Positions 25,462 to 34,096 of a DNA stretch of 51,610 nucleotides are shown piece by piece; positions within the stretch are counted from its first letter, which is position 1, and the number at the start of each line of letters is the position of its first letter. The notes beneath the pieces are model-generated. The model was not told the DNA's origin. It searched no databases and saw only the letters and a program-made list of their open reading frames with translations. Where the stretch lies: assembly GCA_030538155.1 (NCBI GenBank), contig JAUNUN010000018.1, positions 1-51,610 of the forward strand, given 5' to 3'. The position numbers were made by a program, and so were the translations under genes. The DNA is from a bacterium. Lineage in GTDB: Bacteria; Desulfobacterota; Desulfobulbia; Desulfobulbales; Desulfobulbaceae.

Positions 25462-26631
25462 ATGCTCCTTTTAGGAATCGAAGAACTCTGCCGCCGCAAG
25501 CCTGGATTTTTGCGAGGCAAACGGCTGGGCCTTCTGGTCAACCAGTCTTCCACTGATCGTTTTTTTACCCACAGCCGCGACCGTATCCTTGAGGCCTTTC
25601 CGGGCCAGTTGACCTGTCTTTTTTCACCTCAGCACGGTTTTTTCAGTGAAAAACAGGACAACATGATCGAGTCCGACCACAGCCGCGACGCGGTCAGCGG
25701 CCTGCCGGTCTATTCGCTCTACGGCGAAACCCGCAAACCCCATCCGGAAATGTTTGCGGGGATCGATATCCTTTTGGTCGACCTGATCGATGTCGGCACC
25801 CGGGTCTACACCTTTATCTGGACCGTGGTGCACTGCCTGGAGACCGCCGCTGCCACCGGCGTTGCAGTGCTCATCCTCGACCGGCCCAACCCAATCGGCG
25901 GCCACCTGGTTGAAGGCAACCTGCTCAAGCCTGACTGCGCCTCCTTTGTCGGCCGCTGCAGCATTCCTATGCGCCACGGCCTCACTCTGGGGGAGCTGGC
26001 GCTCTTCTGTAACCAGGAAATGCAGATCGGGGCCCAGGTTGAAGTTTTTCCCATGGCCGGCTGGCACCGTAAGCATATGTTTCCCGCCACTAGTCTGCCC
26101 TGGGTTTTCCCCTCGCCCAATATGCCCAGCTTTTTGAGTGCCCTAGTCTATCCCGGCCAGGTGCTGTGGGAGGGCAGCAATATCTCTGAAGGCCGGGGCA
26201 CGACCCTGCCCTTTGAACTCTTTGGCGCTCCCTTTCTTGAGCATGAGGCCGTTTTCGAGGCCATCAGCAGCACGCCTCTGCCTGGCTGCCTGCTGCGGCC
26301 TCTGTACTTTGAGCCCACTTCAGGTAAATGGGCAGGCCAGGCCTGCTGCGGTTTTCATCTGCACGTAACCGATCCCGAGCAGTTTCTACCCTATCGTACC
26401 AGCCTCACCCTGCTCCAGGCGCTGCTGCAACTCTACCCGGAGCATTTCGCTTACAAAAATTCGCCCTACGAATATGAGTTTGAACGCCTGCCCATGGATC
26501 TGATTATAGGAGACAGCGCCATCCGCACCGGCCTTGAACAGGGGGTACCTATTCTGGAGTTGGAACAATCCTGGCAGAAAGGGCTGGACGGCTTTCTTGA
26601 ACACAGGCATGCCGTTTTACTTTACGACTAA
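25462..26631 (+). CDS. DUF1343 / NamZ-like exo-beta-N-acetylmuramidase
   Basis: A 389-aa protein of the DUF1343 family, whose characterised Bacillus member NamZ removes terminal MurNAc from peptidoglycan fragments. Family blocks are clear: GKRLGLLVNQSS, CLFSPQHGFF, LPVYSLYGETRKPHPEMF, DILLVDLIDVGTRVYTFIWT, LDRPNPIGG, FPSPNMPS and WEGSNISEGRGTTLPFELFGAPF. There is no signal peptide in this reading, suggesting a cytosolic role in muropeptide recycling or an unusual export route. It precedes the lipid A genes by 144 nt and could supply recycled amino sugars. The specific activity is inferred from the family. Confidence 0.88.
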   Translation: MLLLGIEELCRRKPGFLRGKRLGLLVNQSSTDRFFTHSRDRILEAFPGQLTCLFSPQHGFFSEKQDNMIESDHSRDAVSGLPVYSLYGETRKPHPEMFAGIDILLVDLIDVGTRVYTFIWTVVHCLETAAATGVAVLILDRPNPIGGHLVEGNLLKPDCASFVGRCSIPMRHGLTLGELALFCNQEMQIGAQVEVFPMAGWHRKHMFPATSLPWVFPSPNMPSFLSALVYPGQVLWEGSNISEGRGTTLPFELFGAPFLEHEAVFEAISSTPLPGCLLRPLYFEPTSGKWAGQACCGFHLHVTDPEQFLPYRTSLTLLQALLQLYPEHFAYKNSPYEYEFERLPMDLIIGDSAIRTGLEQGVPILELEQSWQKGLDGFLEHRHAVLLYD

Positions 26632-26775
26632 TGGCAAGCCGGGTATGTTGCGGTTTTTTCAAGCCTCTGCCGCCCACCCACAGACAGGCCCATTGATGCA
26701 GCCTGCGCCCATAATGGCAAGGCTGGTTTTCATTCTCTTGTGTCTGAACAATTCAAAGAACACTGTACACTGTAA

Positions 26776-27843
26776 ATGCAGCCCGTATCCATCCCCCTTG
26801 GTCGTCTGGCCGAACTGGTTGATGCTAAAGTCCATGGCGACCCGAATCTTATGATCAGCGCCTTAAACGGCATAGAACTCGCCGAGCCGGGTGAAATCAC
26901 CTATATCCTCGATTCCAGGCAAAGCGCTGCAGCCGAAGCCTCCAACGCCAGCGCCTGCATTGTGCCGCCCGGCTGCACAATCCCCGACAAGAGCTGCCTT
27001 GTTGCCAAGGAAACAGCGGTCGCCGTGGCCCGCATCCACAGCTTCCTTTTGGCCAGGCCTTTCCAGGCCACCGGCATCCACGCCAGCGCCGTTATCGGCG
27101 AAAACTGCCTGATTCCCGAGCAAATCAGCATCGGTCCCCAGGTCTCTATCGGCAACAATGTCCGGCTTGGGGAGCGGGTGCTGCTCAAGGCCGGGGTGGT
27201 GCTGGAAGACGGGGTCAGCATCGGTGATGACTCCATCCTCCATGCCCATGTGGTGGTCGGCGCTGGATGCAGTATCGGCAAGCGGGTCATCCTCCATGCC
27301 GGTGCGGTGATCGGCAGTGACGGCTTTGGCTTTGCCAGCGACAGCCAAGGTAGGCATCACAAAAAACCGCAGGTCGGCACTGTGCGCATCGATGATGAGG
27401 TGGAAATCGGCGCCAACACCTGTATCGACCGGGCAGCCTTTGGCGCCACTTGGATCAAAGAGGGAGTCAAAATAGACAACCTGGTCATGATCGGCCACAA
27501 TGTGGTGATCGGCGAAGGCTCCATCCTGGTTGCACAGGTGGGCATTGCCGGCAGCACCACCCTGGGCCGCCACGTGGTGCTGGGAGCCAAGGCCGGCGTG
27601 GCCGGACATCTGTACCTGGATGACGGTGTCATGGCGGCTGCCAAAAGCGGCATCCACGACAACCAGGCCAAGGGTGCGGTTGTGGGCGGCACACCTGCAA
27701 TCCCGGCCAAGTCCTGGATGAAATCGTCCGGAGTCTTCAACCGCCTGCCCGAGATGCTCAAGGAGCAGCGGCGTCTGCGCAAGGAAATCGAAGAGCTGAA
27801 AGCAGCGCTTAAAGACAATACTCAAGAACAACACGAGAAATAA
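26776..27843 (+). CDS. lpxD: UDP-3-O-acylglucosamine N-acyltransferase
   Basis: A 355-aa enzyme adding the second 3-hydroxyacyl chain (N-acylation) in lipid A synthesis. The N-terminal uridine-binding domain is followed by a left-handed beta-helix of hexapeptide repeats (about residues 105-300). The catalytic-region His blocks are GSDGFGF followed by [10 protein letters not shown], and [17 protein letters not shown]-terminal helix ([19 protein letters not shown]) ends the chain, as in LpxD. The gene starts an lpxD-fabZ-lpxA-lpxI run and is 2 nt from fabZ. Confidence 0.96.
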   Translation: MQPVSIPLGRLAELVDAKVHGDPNLMISALNGIELAEPGEITYILDSRQSAAAEASNASACIVPPGCTIPDKSCLVAKETAVAVARIHSFLLARPFQATGIHASAVIGENCLIPEQISIGPQVSIGNNVRLGERVLLKAGVVLEDGVSIGDDSILHAHVVVGAGCSIGKRVILHAGAVIGSDGFGFASDSQGRHHKKPQVGTVRIDDEVEIGANTCIDRAAFGATWIKEGVKIDNLVMIGHNVVIGEGSILVAQVGIAGSTTLGRHVVLGAKAGVAGHLYLDDGVMAAAKSGIHDNQAKGAVVGGTPAIPAKSWMKSSGVFNRLPEMLKEQRRLRKEIEELKAALKDNTQEQHEK

Positions 27844-27845
27844 GC

Positions 27846-28292
27846 ATGGAACAAAGCGTACAGTTGCCGCTGGACACCAAGGCCATCATGGCGATCCTGC
27901 CCCACCGCTATCCTTTCCTCATGGTGGACAGAATTACGGAACTGGAGCCGGGCAAAACCATTACCGGCATCAAGAATGTCACCATAAATGAGATGTTCTT
28001 TCTGGGTCACTTTCCCGGTGAGCCGGTGATGCCCGGTGTCCTAATACTGGAAGGCATGGCCCAGACCGGCGGCATCCTCGCCTGCCTCTCGGAACCTGCC
28101 CTGATGGGCAAGCTGGTCTATTTTGCCGGAGTGGACAAGGCGCGCTTCCGCAGGATTGTCTATCCCGGCGATCAGATGGTCTACAAGCTGGAGATGCTCA
28201 AGCAGAAGGGTCGGGTGATCAAGATGACCGGAAAAACCTATGTGGATGACCAACTGGTCACTGAAGCCGAACTCATGGCCAGCTATCCCTAA
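27846..28292 (+). CDS. fabZ: 3-hydroxyacyl-ACP dehydratase FabZ
   Basis: A 148-aa hot-dog-fold dehydratase of type II fatty-acid synthesis. Motifs: LPHRYPFLMVDRI, and the catalytic GHFPGEPVMPGVLILEGMAQ with the active-site His and Glu. It is placed, as in many Gram-negatives, between lpxD and lpxA. There it competes for the same 3-hydroxyacyl-ACP that LpxA and LpxD consume, balancing membrane phospholipid against lipid A. AUG follows the lpxD stop by 2 nt, so translation is probably coupled. Confidence 0.97.
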   Translation: MEQSVQLPLDTKAIMAILPHRYPFLMVDRITELEPGKTITGIKNVTINEMFFLGHFPGEPVMPGVLILEGMAQTGGILACLSEPALMGKLVYFAGVDKARFRRIVYPGDQMVYKLEMLKQKGRVIKMTGKTYVDDQLVTEAELMASYP

Positions 28293-28374
28293 GCTGCAAA
28301 TAATCGATACACGACCCACGCAACGCAGCCCATATCACCGCATTTAAGGCAACAGTTTTCCAGGACTATATATA

Positions 28375-29172
28375 ATGCCCATCCATCCCACTGCCGTCAT
28401 TGACCCCAAGGCCGAGTTGGACAGCTCGGTGCAGATTGACCCCTACGTTATTATCGACGGGCCGGTGCGCATCGGCGCGGGCACCCATGTCTGCCCCCAT
28501 GCGGTGCTGTCCGGCCACACCACCATCGGCCGGAACAACGTTATCGGTTCCTTCACCTCCATTGGCGCACCGCCGCAGGATCTGCGCTACAAGGGTGAGG
28601 CCACGGAGTTGCTCATCGGCGACAACAACCAGATCCGCGAGTATGTTTCCATCCACCGAGGTACGCCTTCGGGCCGAGGTAAAACCTGGATCGGCAACAA
28701 CAACATGATCATGGCCTACTGCCACATAGCCCACGACTGTTTCTTGGCTGATCATGTGATCATGGCCAACTTGGCCACCCTGGCCGGGCATGTGGAAATC
28801 GGCAGCCATGCCAACCTGGGTGGCCTAGTGGCGGTGCATCAGTTCTGCCGCATCGGTGATTTTGCCTATGTGGGCGGCATGTCGGGCATTGGCCTGGATG
28901 TCCCCCCCTATGTGCTCATGGAAGGCATCCGCAATCAGATGCGTATTTCCGGCATCAACAAGATCGGCCTGCGCCGCTCAGGCATGGAGCGCGCCACCAT
29001 TGCCAGCCTGGAGGAGGCCTTCAAAATCCTTTTCCGCTCGCCCCAGCTTCTGCTGAAAGATGCCCTGTTCAAGCTGCAAAACGAGATGAATGACTGCCCG
29101 GAAGTGCAGGTGATGGTGGATTTTTTCCAGTCCAGCAAGCGCGGCGTCGTTAAACGCACCAGCGATGACTGA
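28375..29172 (+). CDS. lpxA: UDP-N-acetylglucosamine acyltransferase
   Basis: A 265-aa first enzyme of lipid A synthesis. Hexapeptide-repeat left-handed helix from residue 1 (IHPTAVIDPKAELDSSVQID). The catalytic His lies in MAYCHIAHDCFLADHVIMAN. The substrate-binding region HQFCRIGDFAYVGG is conserved, and the C-terminal helical domain is present. The start at ATG 28375 comes 82 nt after fabZ. The end overlaps the lpxI start by 8 nt. Confidence 0.97.
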   Translation: MPIHPTAVIDPKAELDSSVQIDPYVIIDGPVRIGAGTHVCPHAVLSGHTTIGRNNVIGSFTSIGAPPQDLRYKGEATELLIGDNNQIREYVSIHRGTPSGRGKTWIGNNNMIMAYCHIAHDCFLADHVIMANLATLAGHVEIGSHANLGGLVAVHQFCRIGDFAYVGGMSGIGLDVPPYVLMEGIRNQMRISGINKIGLRRSGMERATIASLEEAFKILFRSPQLLLKDALFKLQNEMNDCPEVQVMVDFFQSSKRGVVKRTSDD

Positions 29173-30025
29173 ACAAACCCTCCCTCCGATTGGCCTTATT
29201 GCCGGTGGCGGCCAGTTTCCGCTGCTCTTTGCCGAGGCCGCCCGCAAGCTGGGCCACCGAGTTGTGGCCGTGGCCCACACTAATGAAACCGATCCGCGCT
29301 TGGCCGACCTGGCCGATGAGCTGATCTGGGTGAAACTGGGCCAGCTTGGTAAAATTATCCGCCACTTTCACCAGCACTTGGTGACTGAGGCGGCCTTTGC
29401 CGGTACCATCACCAAGACGCGGATTTTCCATGATATTCTGCCTGACTGGAAGGGTCTGAGTCTGTGGAACAAAATTGATATCCGCCTGGACGACTCTATC
29501 CTGCGGGCCATTGCGGATGTGCTGGCCGAGGAAGGCATCGAGGTTATTGCCTCCACCCGTTTTCTTGGCCACCTGCTCTTTCCGGAAGGCATCCTCAGCA
29601 AAAAACGGCCCAGCAGCAGCCAGATGGAAGACATCCGCTTTGGTTGGCGCATTGCCTGGGGCATAGGCAAACTGGACATCGGCCAATGTGTGGTGGTGCG
29701 GGAACGCAGCATTCTCGCGGTTGAGGCCATCGAGGGCACGGATGCCGCCATCCGCCGCGGCGGCCAGCTTGCCGGTTCGGGCGCAGTGGTAGTCAAACTG
29801 CGCAAGCCCGGTCAGGATTTCCGCTTTGATCTGCCTGCCACCGGACTTGTCACCATCAGCACCATGGCCGAAGTCAAGGCCGAGGTGCTGGCGGTTGAAG
29901 CCGGGCAATCCCTGCTCTTTGACCGCGAGGCCATGGTTGCCGCAGCCGACAAGGCAGGCATGGTGGTTGTCGGGCTGCGCTGCGATGGCGACACCCTACC
30001 GGCCACACCGCCTGCTCGCATCTGA
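29165..30025 (+). CDS. lpxI: UDP-2,3-diacylglucosamine pyrophosphatase LpxI
   Basis: A 286-aa LpxI (DUF1009) protein, the alternative to LpxH that makes lipid X from UDP-2,3-diacylglucosamine. Family signatures: PIGLIAGGGQFPLLFAEAAR at the N-terminus; WVKLGQLGKIIRHF; and the C-terminal catalytic domain with DIGQCVVVRERSILAVEAIE, GTDAAIRRGG and FDLPATGLVT. LpxI is typical of alpha- and some deltaproteobacterial lineages, which supports the taxonomic guess. Its start overlaps lpxA by 8 nt, so the two are coupled. It ends 52 nt before asnS. Confidence 0.95.
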   Translation: MTEQTLPPIGLIAGGGQFPLLFAEAARKLGHRVVAVAHTNETDPRLADLADELIWVKLGQLGKIIRHFHQHLVTEAAFAGTITKTRIFHDILPDWKGLSLWNKIDIRLDDSILRAIADVLAEEGIEVIASTRFLGHLLFPEGILSKKRPSSSQMEDIRFGWRIAWGIGKLDIGQCVVVRERSILAVEAIEGTDAAIRRGGQLAGSGAVVVKLRKPGQDFRFDLPATGLVTISTMAEVKAEVLAVEAGQSLLFDREAMVAAADKAGMVVVGLRCDGDTLPATPPARI

Positions 30026-30077
30026 ACATCAACGTACAGGGCTGCCGCCGGCAGTCCTGCCGCTTTTCATCCACACT

Positions 30078-31487
30078 ATGAAGCATTCCGCATCGTCATC
30101 ACTCGCAAGCCTTTTTCCGCCCCGCATTACCCAAGTTCTCGCCATGGAGCCGCAGGAGCAGATGCTGGAAGTCAGCGGCTGGCTGCGCACCCGGCGCGAC
30201 TCGGGCAGCCGCTCCTTTCTGGAACTCAGCGACGGCTCCTCCCTGCAAAATTTGCAGGTTCTGGTGGAAGACAGCCTTGAGGGCCGGCAGACTCTGCAGC
30301 GGCAGCTCAACACCGGAGCAGCCCTGAGGGTGCGCGGTCGTCTTTTGCCCTCTCCGGCCAAGGGCCAGCGCCTGGAACTGCGGGCAGAAGCCATTACCAT
30401 ACTGGGCGAGGCGGACAGCGCCAGCTATCCGCTGCAGAAAAAACGGCACAGCTTCGAGTTTCTACGCACCATCACCCATCTGCGCTCGCGCACCAATGCC
30501 CTGGGTGCTGTTGCCCGCATCCGCAACACACTTTCCTTCGCCATTCACCGCTTCTTTCAGGAGCAAGGTTTTATCCAGGTGCACACCCCGATTATCACCA
30601 CCTCGGATTGTGAGGGCGCGGGCGAAATGTTCACCGTCACCACTCTTGCCGCTGGTACTGGAACAGACCCTGACTACAGCCGGGACTTTTTCGGCCGACA
30701 TGCGGGCCTCACCGTCAGCGGCCAGCTCCAGGCAGAGGTCTATGCCCTGTCCCACAGCCGGGTCTACACCTTTGGCCCCACCTTCCGAGCCGAGAACTCC
30801 AACACCACCCGCCATCTGGCCGAATTCTGGATGGTGGAGCCGGAAATGGCCTTCTGCGACCTTGAAGGCAATATGCGGGTAGCCGAGGACCTGCTGCGCT
30901 TTGTTACGAGCGCCCTGCTCAAGGAAAACGAAGCAGATCTCGCCCTCTTTGAGCGCCACATCGAACAGGGCCTGGTGCATAAACTCTCCCAGCTTGAAAC
31001 CCAGGAATTCAGACGCCTTACCTACAGCGAGGCCATCAGCGCGCTTGAACAGTCTGGCCGCAATTTTACATTCCCAGTGCACTGGGGCATGGACTTGCAG
31101 GCCGAGCATGAACGCTACCTCTGCGAAGAACTGATGCAGGGCCCGCTCTTTATTACCAACTACCCGGCTGCACTCAAACCCTTTTATATGCGCCTGGATG
31201 AGGGGGAAAAAACCGTGGCTGCCATGGATCTGCTCGTGCCGGGCATTGGCGAGCTGATCGGCGGCAGTCAGCGGGAAGAACGGCTTGATCTTTTGCAGGC
31301 ACGCATGCAGGCTGCCGGGCTGGATCTTGCTCAATACGGCTGGTATCTTGACTTGAGGCGCTACGGTTCCGTGCCCCATGCCGGTTTTGGCCTGGGTTTT
31401 GAACGGCTGGTGCAGTTTTGCACCGGCATGCAGAACATCCGCGAAGCCATCCTCTTTCCGCGCAGCCCCGGCCAGGCCCCGTGCTGA
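30078..31487 (+). CDS. asnS: Asparagine--tRNA ligase
   Basis: A 469-aa class IIb aminoacyl-tRNA synthetase. I chose ATG 30078, which starts just before the OB-fold anticodon-binding domain ([24 protein letters not shown]). Class II motif 2 is in [28 protein letters not shown], where the wording is that of AsnRS rather than AspRS. Motif 3 is [15 protein letters not shown]. The frame stays open upstream into lpxI, but that part is an out-of-frame shadow. It shares the lipid A gene strand and follows lpxI closely, an unusual but plausible operon tail. Confidence 0.95.
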   Translation: MKHSASSSLASLFPPRITQVLAMEPQEQMLEVSGWLRTRRDSGSRSFLELSDGSSLQNLQVLVEDSLEGRQTLQRQLNTGAALRVRGRLLPSPAKGQRLELRAEAITILGEADSASYPLQKKRHSFEFLRTITHLRSRTNALGAVARIRNTLSFAIHRFFQEQGFIQVHTPIITTSDCEGAGEMFTVTTLAAGTGTDPDYSRDFFGRHAGLTVSGQLQAEVYALSHSRVYTFGPTFRAENSNTTRHLAEFWMVEPEMAFCDLEGNMRVAEDLLRFVTSALLKENEADLALFERHIEQGLVHKLSQLETQEFRRLTYSEAISALEQSGRNFTFPVHWGMDLQAEHERYLCEELMQGPLFITNYPAALKPFYMRLDEGEKTVAAMDLLVPGIGELIGGSQREERLDLLQARMQAAGLDLAQYGWYLDLRRYGSVPHAGFGLGFERLVQFCTGMQNIREAILFPRSPGQAPC

Positions 31488-31506
31488 ATCCCCGGTACGG
31501 CTTATG

Positions 31507-31625
31507 CCATTTCCAAATCAAAGATGATATCAAGGAGGCTGGGTAAATGCGACACAGGCGTACTTAAGGTACTCCGAGGAGCATTTGTCGAAGCCGACAC
31601 AGATAGGGCTTTGATATGGGAATGG
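31507..31625. repeat. Dispersed inverted-repeat element, copy 4 (near full length)
   Basis: 119 bp. Left terminus CCATTTCCAAATCAAAG and right terminus CTTTGATATGGGAATGG are imperfect inverted repeats. It aligns along its whole length with the copy at 33799-33924, with roughly 15 differences and one 1-nt gap. Internal AAATGCGACACAGGCGTAC and AGCATTTGTCG partly pair. It contains no open reading frame. It lies between asnS and hflX and ends about 10 bp before the hflX ribosome-binding site. Confidence 0.85.
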
Positions 31626-31647
31626 AATTATTCTAGAGGAGCAAAAC

Positions 31648-33291
31648 ATCAGCAATATCAGTGGTAATACCAGCGGGCTCAAGCCAGTACAGTGGCGGGC
31701 CCTGGAACGTTTGGCGCAGAAACGGATTGCGCCGGATGAGATTATCGACCGCGATACCGCCAGAGCACTGGCCGCCATTTCCAGCGAACTCAACCGCCAG
31801 GTGGGTCTCCTGGTGCACCGCTCAGGCCAGATTGAGGCGGTTCTGGTGGGCGATTTCAACCGCATCACCATTCCAGCCCTGCCAGGCAGCGGCAGTGGCA
31901 GCCGTTTACGCGGTCTGCGCTGCATCCACACCGTGCTCAGCGCTTCCGGCCTGAATGAAGAAGACATCATGGATCTGGCCTGCCTTCGCCTAGACATGAT
32001 CTCCGTCCTGAGTGTGCGCGGTGATCTGCCGGATCTGCTCTACACCGCCCATCTCATCCCGCAGCGCGACCAGGATCGGGACTGGGCTGAACTGGAGCCG
32101 GTACACCCCGCCAACCAGAGTGTTTCCTGCATTGCCCTTATCGAGGCACTGGAAGAGGAATTTTCCCGCAGCCGCCCGCTCAGGGAAGTAGATAGCGGCA
32201 AAGACCGGGCCATCCTGGTCTCGGTCAGCACCAGCCCGCGCCACGAGGCCGAGGAGAGCATGGCGGAGCTTGCCGAACTGGCCCGCTCCGCAGGGGTTAT
32301 CGTGCTGGCCGAGGTGATCCAGCGGCGGCGGCAGATGCATCCGCGCTTTATCCTGGGCCGGGGCAAGCTGGTGGAGATCATGCTGATGAGCGTACGCCTG
32401 GGTGCGAACCTGCTCCTCTTTGATCAGGAGCTCAGCCCCTCTCAGACCCGCTCGGTTACCGACCACACCGATCTGCGAGTGATCGACCGCACCCAGCTCA
32501 TCCTCGACATCTTTGCCGGCCGCGCCACCTCAAGGGAGGGCAAGCTGCAAATCGAGATGGCCCAGCTCAAATACCTGCTGCCCCAACTGACTACCAGAGA
32601 CGATGCCCTCTCCCGCCTCACCGGCGGCATTGGCGCGCGTGGCCCCGGCGAAACCCGGCTGGAAATCGACAAGCGCCGCATTAACGACCGTCTGGCCCGC
32701 CTGAGCAAGGAGTTGGAAAACGTGGGCCGGCAACGCTACCACCGTCGCCGGCGCCGCCGCAAACGGGAGGTGCCGGTTATTTCTCTGGTGGGCTATACCA
32801 ATGCCGGCAAGTCCACCCTGCTCAATACTTTAACGGACAGCGGCATTCTGGCGGAAGACATGCTCTTTGCCACTCTGGACCCAACCAGCCGTCGCCTGCG
32901 CTTTCCCGAAGACATGGAGGTGATCGTCACCGATACGGTGGGTTTTATCCGCAACCTGCCCGCAGGTCTGCTCAAGGCCTTTGCCTCCACCCTGGAGGAG
33001 CTGCACGAGGCGGATGTACTGGTACATGTGATTGACCGCTCAAACCCTTCCTGGCGGCAACAGGCTGAAGTGGTGGACTCGCTCCTGGCCGAACTGGAAC
33101 TGGACGATATCCCCTGCCTGCGGGTGCTGAACAAGATGGACCTGTTGGACGCGGAGGAGCGGGAAAGTGCTGTGAAAGACGGCGACATTGCCATCAGCGC
33201 CAATAAGCGAGAGAGCCTCCACCCGCTGATCGAACGGGCGCAGACCATGCTGCGCGGCCTGGCTCAGGCGCAGCAGCCTTTTGCGGGATAA
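31648..33291 (+). CDS. hflX: GTPase HflX, apparent ATC start
   Basis: A ribosome-associated GTPase that splits stalled 70S ribosomes. It has an N-terminal HflX domain, a coiled region, an Arg-rich stretch (HRRRRRRKREV) and a G domain with GYTNAGKSTLLN (G1), DTVGFI (G3) and NKMD (G4). The conserved N-terminal motif (NISGNTSGLKPVQWRALERL) is encoded from 31654, yet no ATG, GTG or TTG lies in frame between the stop at 31612 and TTG 31711. AGAGGAG at 31635-31641 is correctly spaced for an ATC at 31648, giving 547 aa. TTG 31711 (526 aa) would delete conserved residues and has no good ribosome site. The start codon is an inference. Confidence 0.88.
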   Translation: MSNISGNTSGLKPVQWRALERLAQKRIAPDEIIDRDTARALAAISSELNRQVGLLVHRSGQIEAVLVGDFNRITIPALPGSGSGSRLRGLRCIHTVLSASGLNEEDIMDLACLRLDMISVLSVRGDLPDLLYTAHLIPQRDQDRDWAELEPVHPANQSVSCIALIEALEEEFSRSRPLREVDSGKDRAILVSVSTSPRHEAEESMAELAELARSAGVIVLAEVIQRRRQMHPRFILGRGKLVEIMLMSVRLGANLLLFDQELSPSQTRSVTDHTDLRVIDRTQLILDIFAGRATSREGKLQIEMAQLKYLLPQLTTRDDALSRLTGGIGARGPGETRLEIDKRRINDRLARLSKELENVGRQRYHRRRRRRKREVPVISLVGYTNAGKSTLLNTLTDSGILAEDMLFATLDPTSRRLRFPEDMEVIVTDTVGFIRNLPAGLLKAFASTLEELHEADVLVHVIDRSNPSWRQQAEVVDSLLAELELDDIPCLRVLNKMDLLDAEERESAVKDGDIAISANKRESLHPLIERAQTMLRGLAQAQQPFAG

Positions 33292-33321
33292 AGAACAATC
33301 TGAAGAAACGATGGACGCGTT

Positions 33322-33792
33322 TCAGCCCTGCAGATAAAAGCCCAGGGCACCTGCCAATTCGCCGTGGTCATCAAAGGCGCAGCCAATAATCTGGTCGTGC
33401 ACTGACTTGACCACCGCATTCTTGATGATGATGCCGGCCTTGCGGTCATCGAGCTGAAATTCCAGACGCAGCTTCTCCCCGATTCGTGGTTCCTCCCCAC
33501 TCAAGACGGAAAAACCAATACCGGTGCGGGAAAGGTTGTAGATGATCATGCTGCCGCCGGCTGAAGAGGCTGGGTTGCGCGATCTAAAGGAGCCTTCGAG
33601 CCGCACCTCCTTGCGGGCCTGGCCCCTGAACTCAAGCGAAATACTCAAGGTATTGCGGCAGCGGCACCGGACGGTAAGGGTGTGGGATTGGTTCCGGTAT
33701 TTGGCGGCATCCAGCTCATGGACAAGGCCGCAACTCGGGCATACCAAAAGCGCCCGTCCGCTATCCTGCACATAGACCTTTACCGGAATCAT
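33322..33792 (-). CDS. PilZ-domain protein with N-terminal zinc ribbon
   Basis: A 156-aa protein starting at ATG 33792 (chosen because upstream codons belong to the repeat element). The N-terminal 50 residues carry CPSC and CRC, a likely zinc ribbon. The PilZ fold follows, with an Arg-rich motif around RGQARKEVR and the second signature NLSRTGIGF (N/DxSxxG), so c-di-GMP binding is expected. The closing strands include IIGCAFDD. It is probably a c-di-GMP effector; the output partner is unknown. It is the last gene of the minus-strand set pyrE, 56-aa zinc protein, repeat, PilZ gene. Confidence 0.85.
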   Translation of the reverse strand: MIPVKVYVQDSGRALLVCPSCGLVHELDAAKYRNQSHTLTVRCRCRNTLSISLEFRGQARKEVRLEGSFRSRNPASSAGGSMIIYNLSRTGIGFSVLSGEEPRIGEKLRLEFQLDDRKAGIIIKNAVVKSVHDQIIGCAFDDHGELAGALGFYLQG

Positions 33793-33798
33793 GCTCTC

Positions 33799-33924
33799 AT
33801 TCCATTTCCAGATCAAAGAAAATATCAAGGAGGCGAGGCAAATGCGACGCAGGCGTACATACAGGTACCCCGAGGAGCATTTGCTGAAGCCGACACAGAT
33901 AGGGCTTTGATATGGAGATGGAAT
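33799..33924. repeat. Dispersed inverted-repeat element, copy 5 (full length)
   Basis: 126 bp, the best-preserved copy. Termini ATTCCATTTCCAGATCAAAG (33799-33818) and CTTTGATATGGAGATGGAAT (33905-33924) are 20-bp inverted repeats matching at 18 positions. The interior holds AGGCAAATGCGACGCAGGCG, GAGGAGCATTTGCTGAAGCC and the conserved CGACACAGATAGGG. It is inserted between the start of the PilZ gene and the stop of the 56-aa zinc protein gene. It has no coding capacity. Confidence 0.9.
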
Positions 33925-34094
33925 CAGTCATAGATGATGCAGGAGTACCGCTCCAGCTCCTTCTCCATGGCCGCATCAAGTTCGGCGGCAACCTCGTGGA
34001 TCTGGTACTCTTTTTTACACGCCGGACATTGCAGACGGATCCGGCGGCAACGCCGCTCAACCCTGAGCGGCTGACGGCATTCTTTGCATTCCAT
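33924..34094 (-). CDS. 56-aa zinc-ribbon protein
   Basis: A short gene on the minus strand, ATG 34094 to TGA 33926-33924. The product begins MECKECRQPLRVERRC and continues with QCPACKKEYQIHEVA, so CKEC and CPAC pairs (residues 3-6 and 23-26) make one zinc ribbon, followed by an acidic helix and SCIIYD. GGAGGT, located in the last codons of pyrE, is 5 nt from the ATG, and the pyrE stop is 2 nt before it, so translation is almost certainly coupled to pyrE. The final base of its stop codon is the last base of the repeat element. The function is unknown. Confidence 0.8.
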   Translation of the reverse strand: MECKECRQPLRVERRCRRIRLQCPACKKEYQIHEVAAELDAAMEKELERYSCIIYD

Positions 34095-34096
34095 GT

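Noticed and set aside
26863..27834. 323-aa minus-strand open frame
   Set aside because: Antisense to lpxD hexapeptide repeats; periodic His/Asp/Gly content is the repeat shadow.
30462..31379. 305-aa minus-strand open frame
   Set aside because: Antisense to asnS with no recognisable domain.
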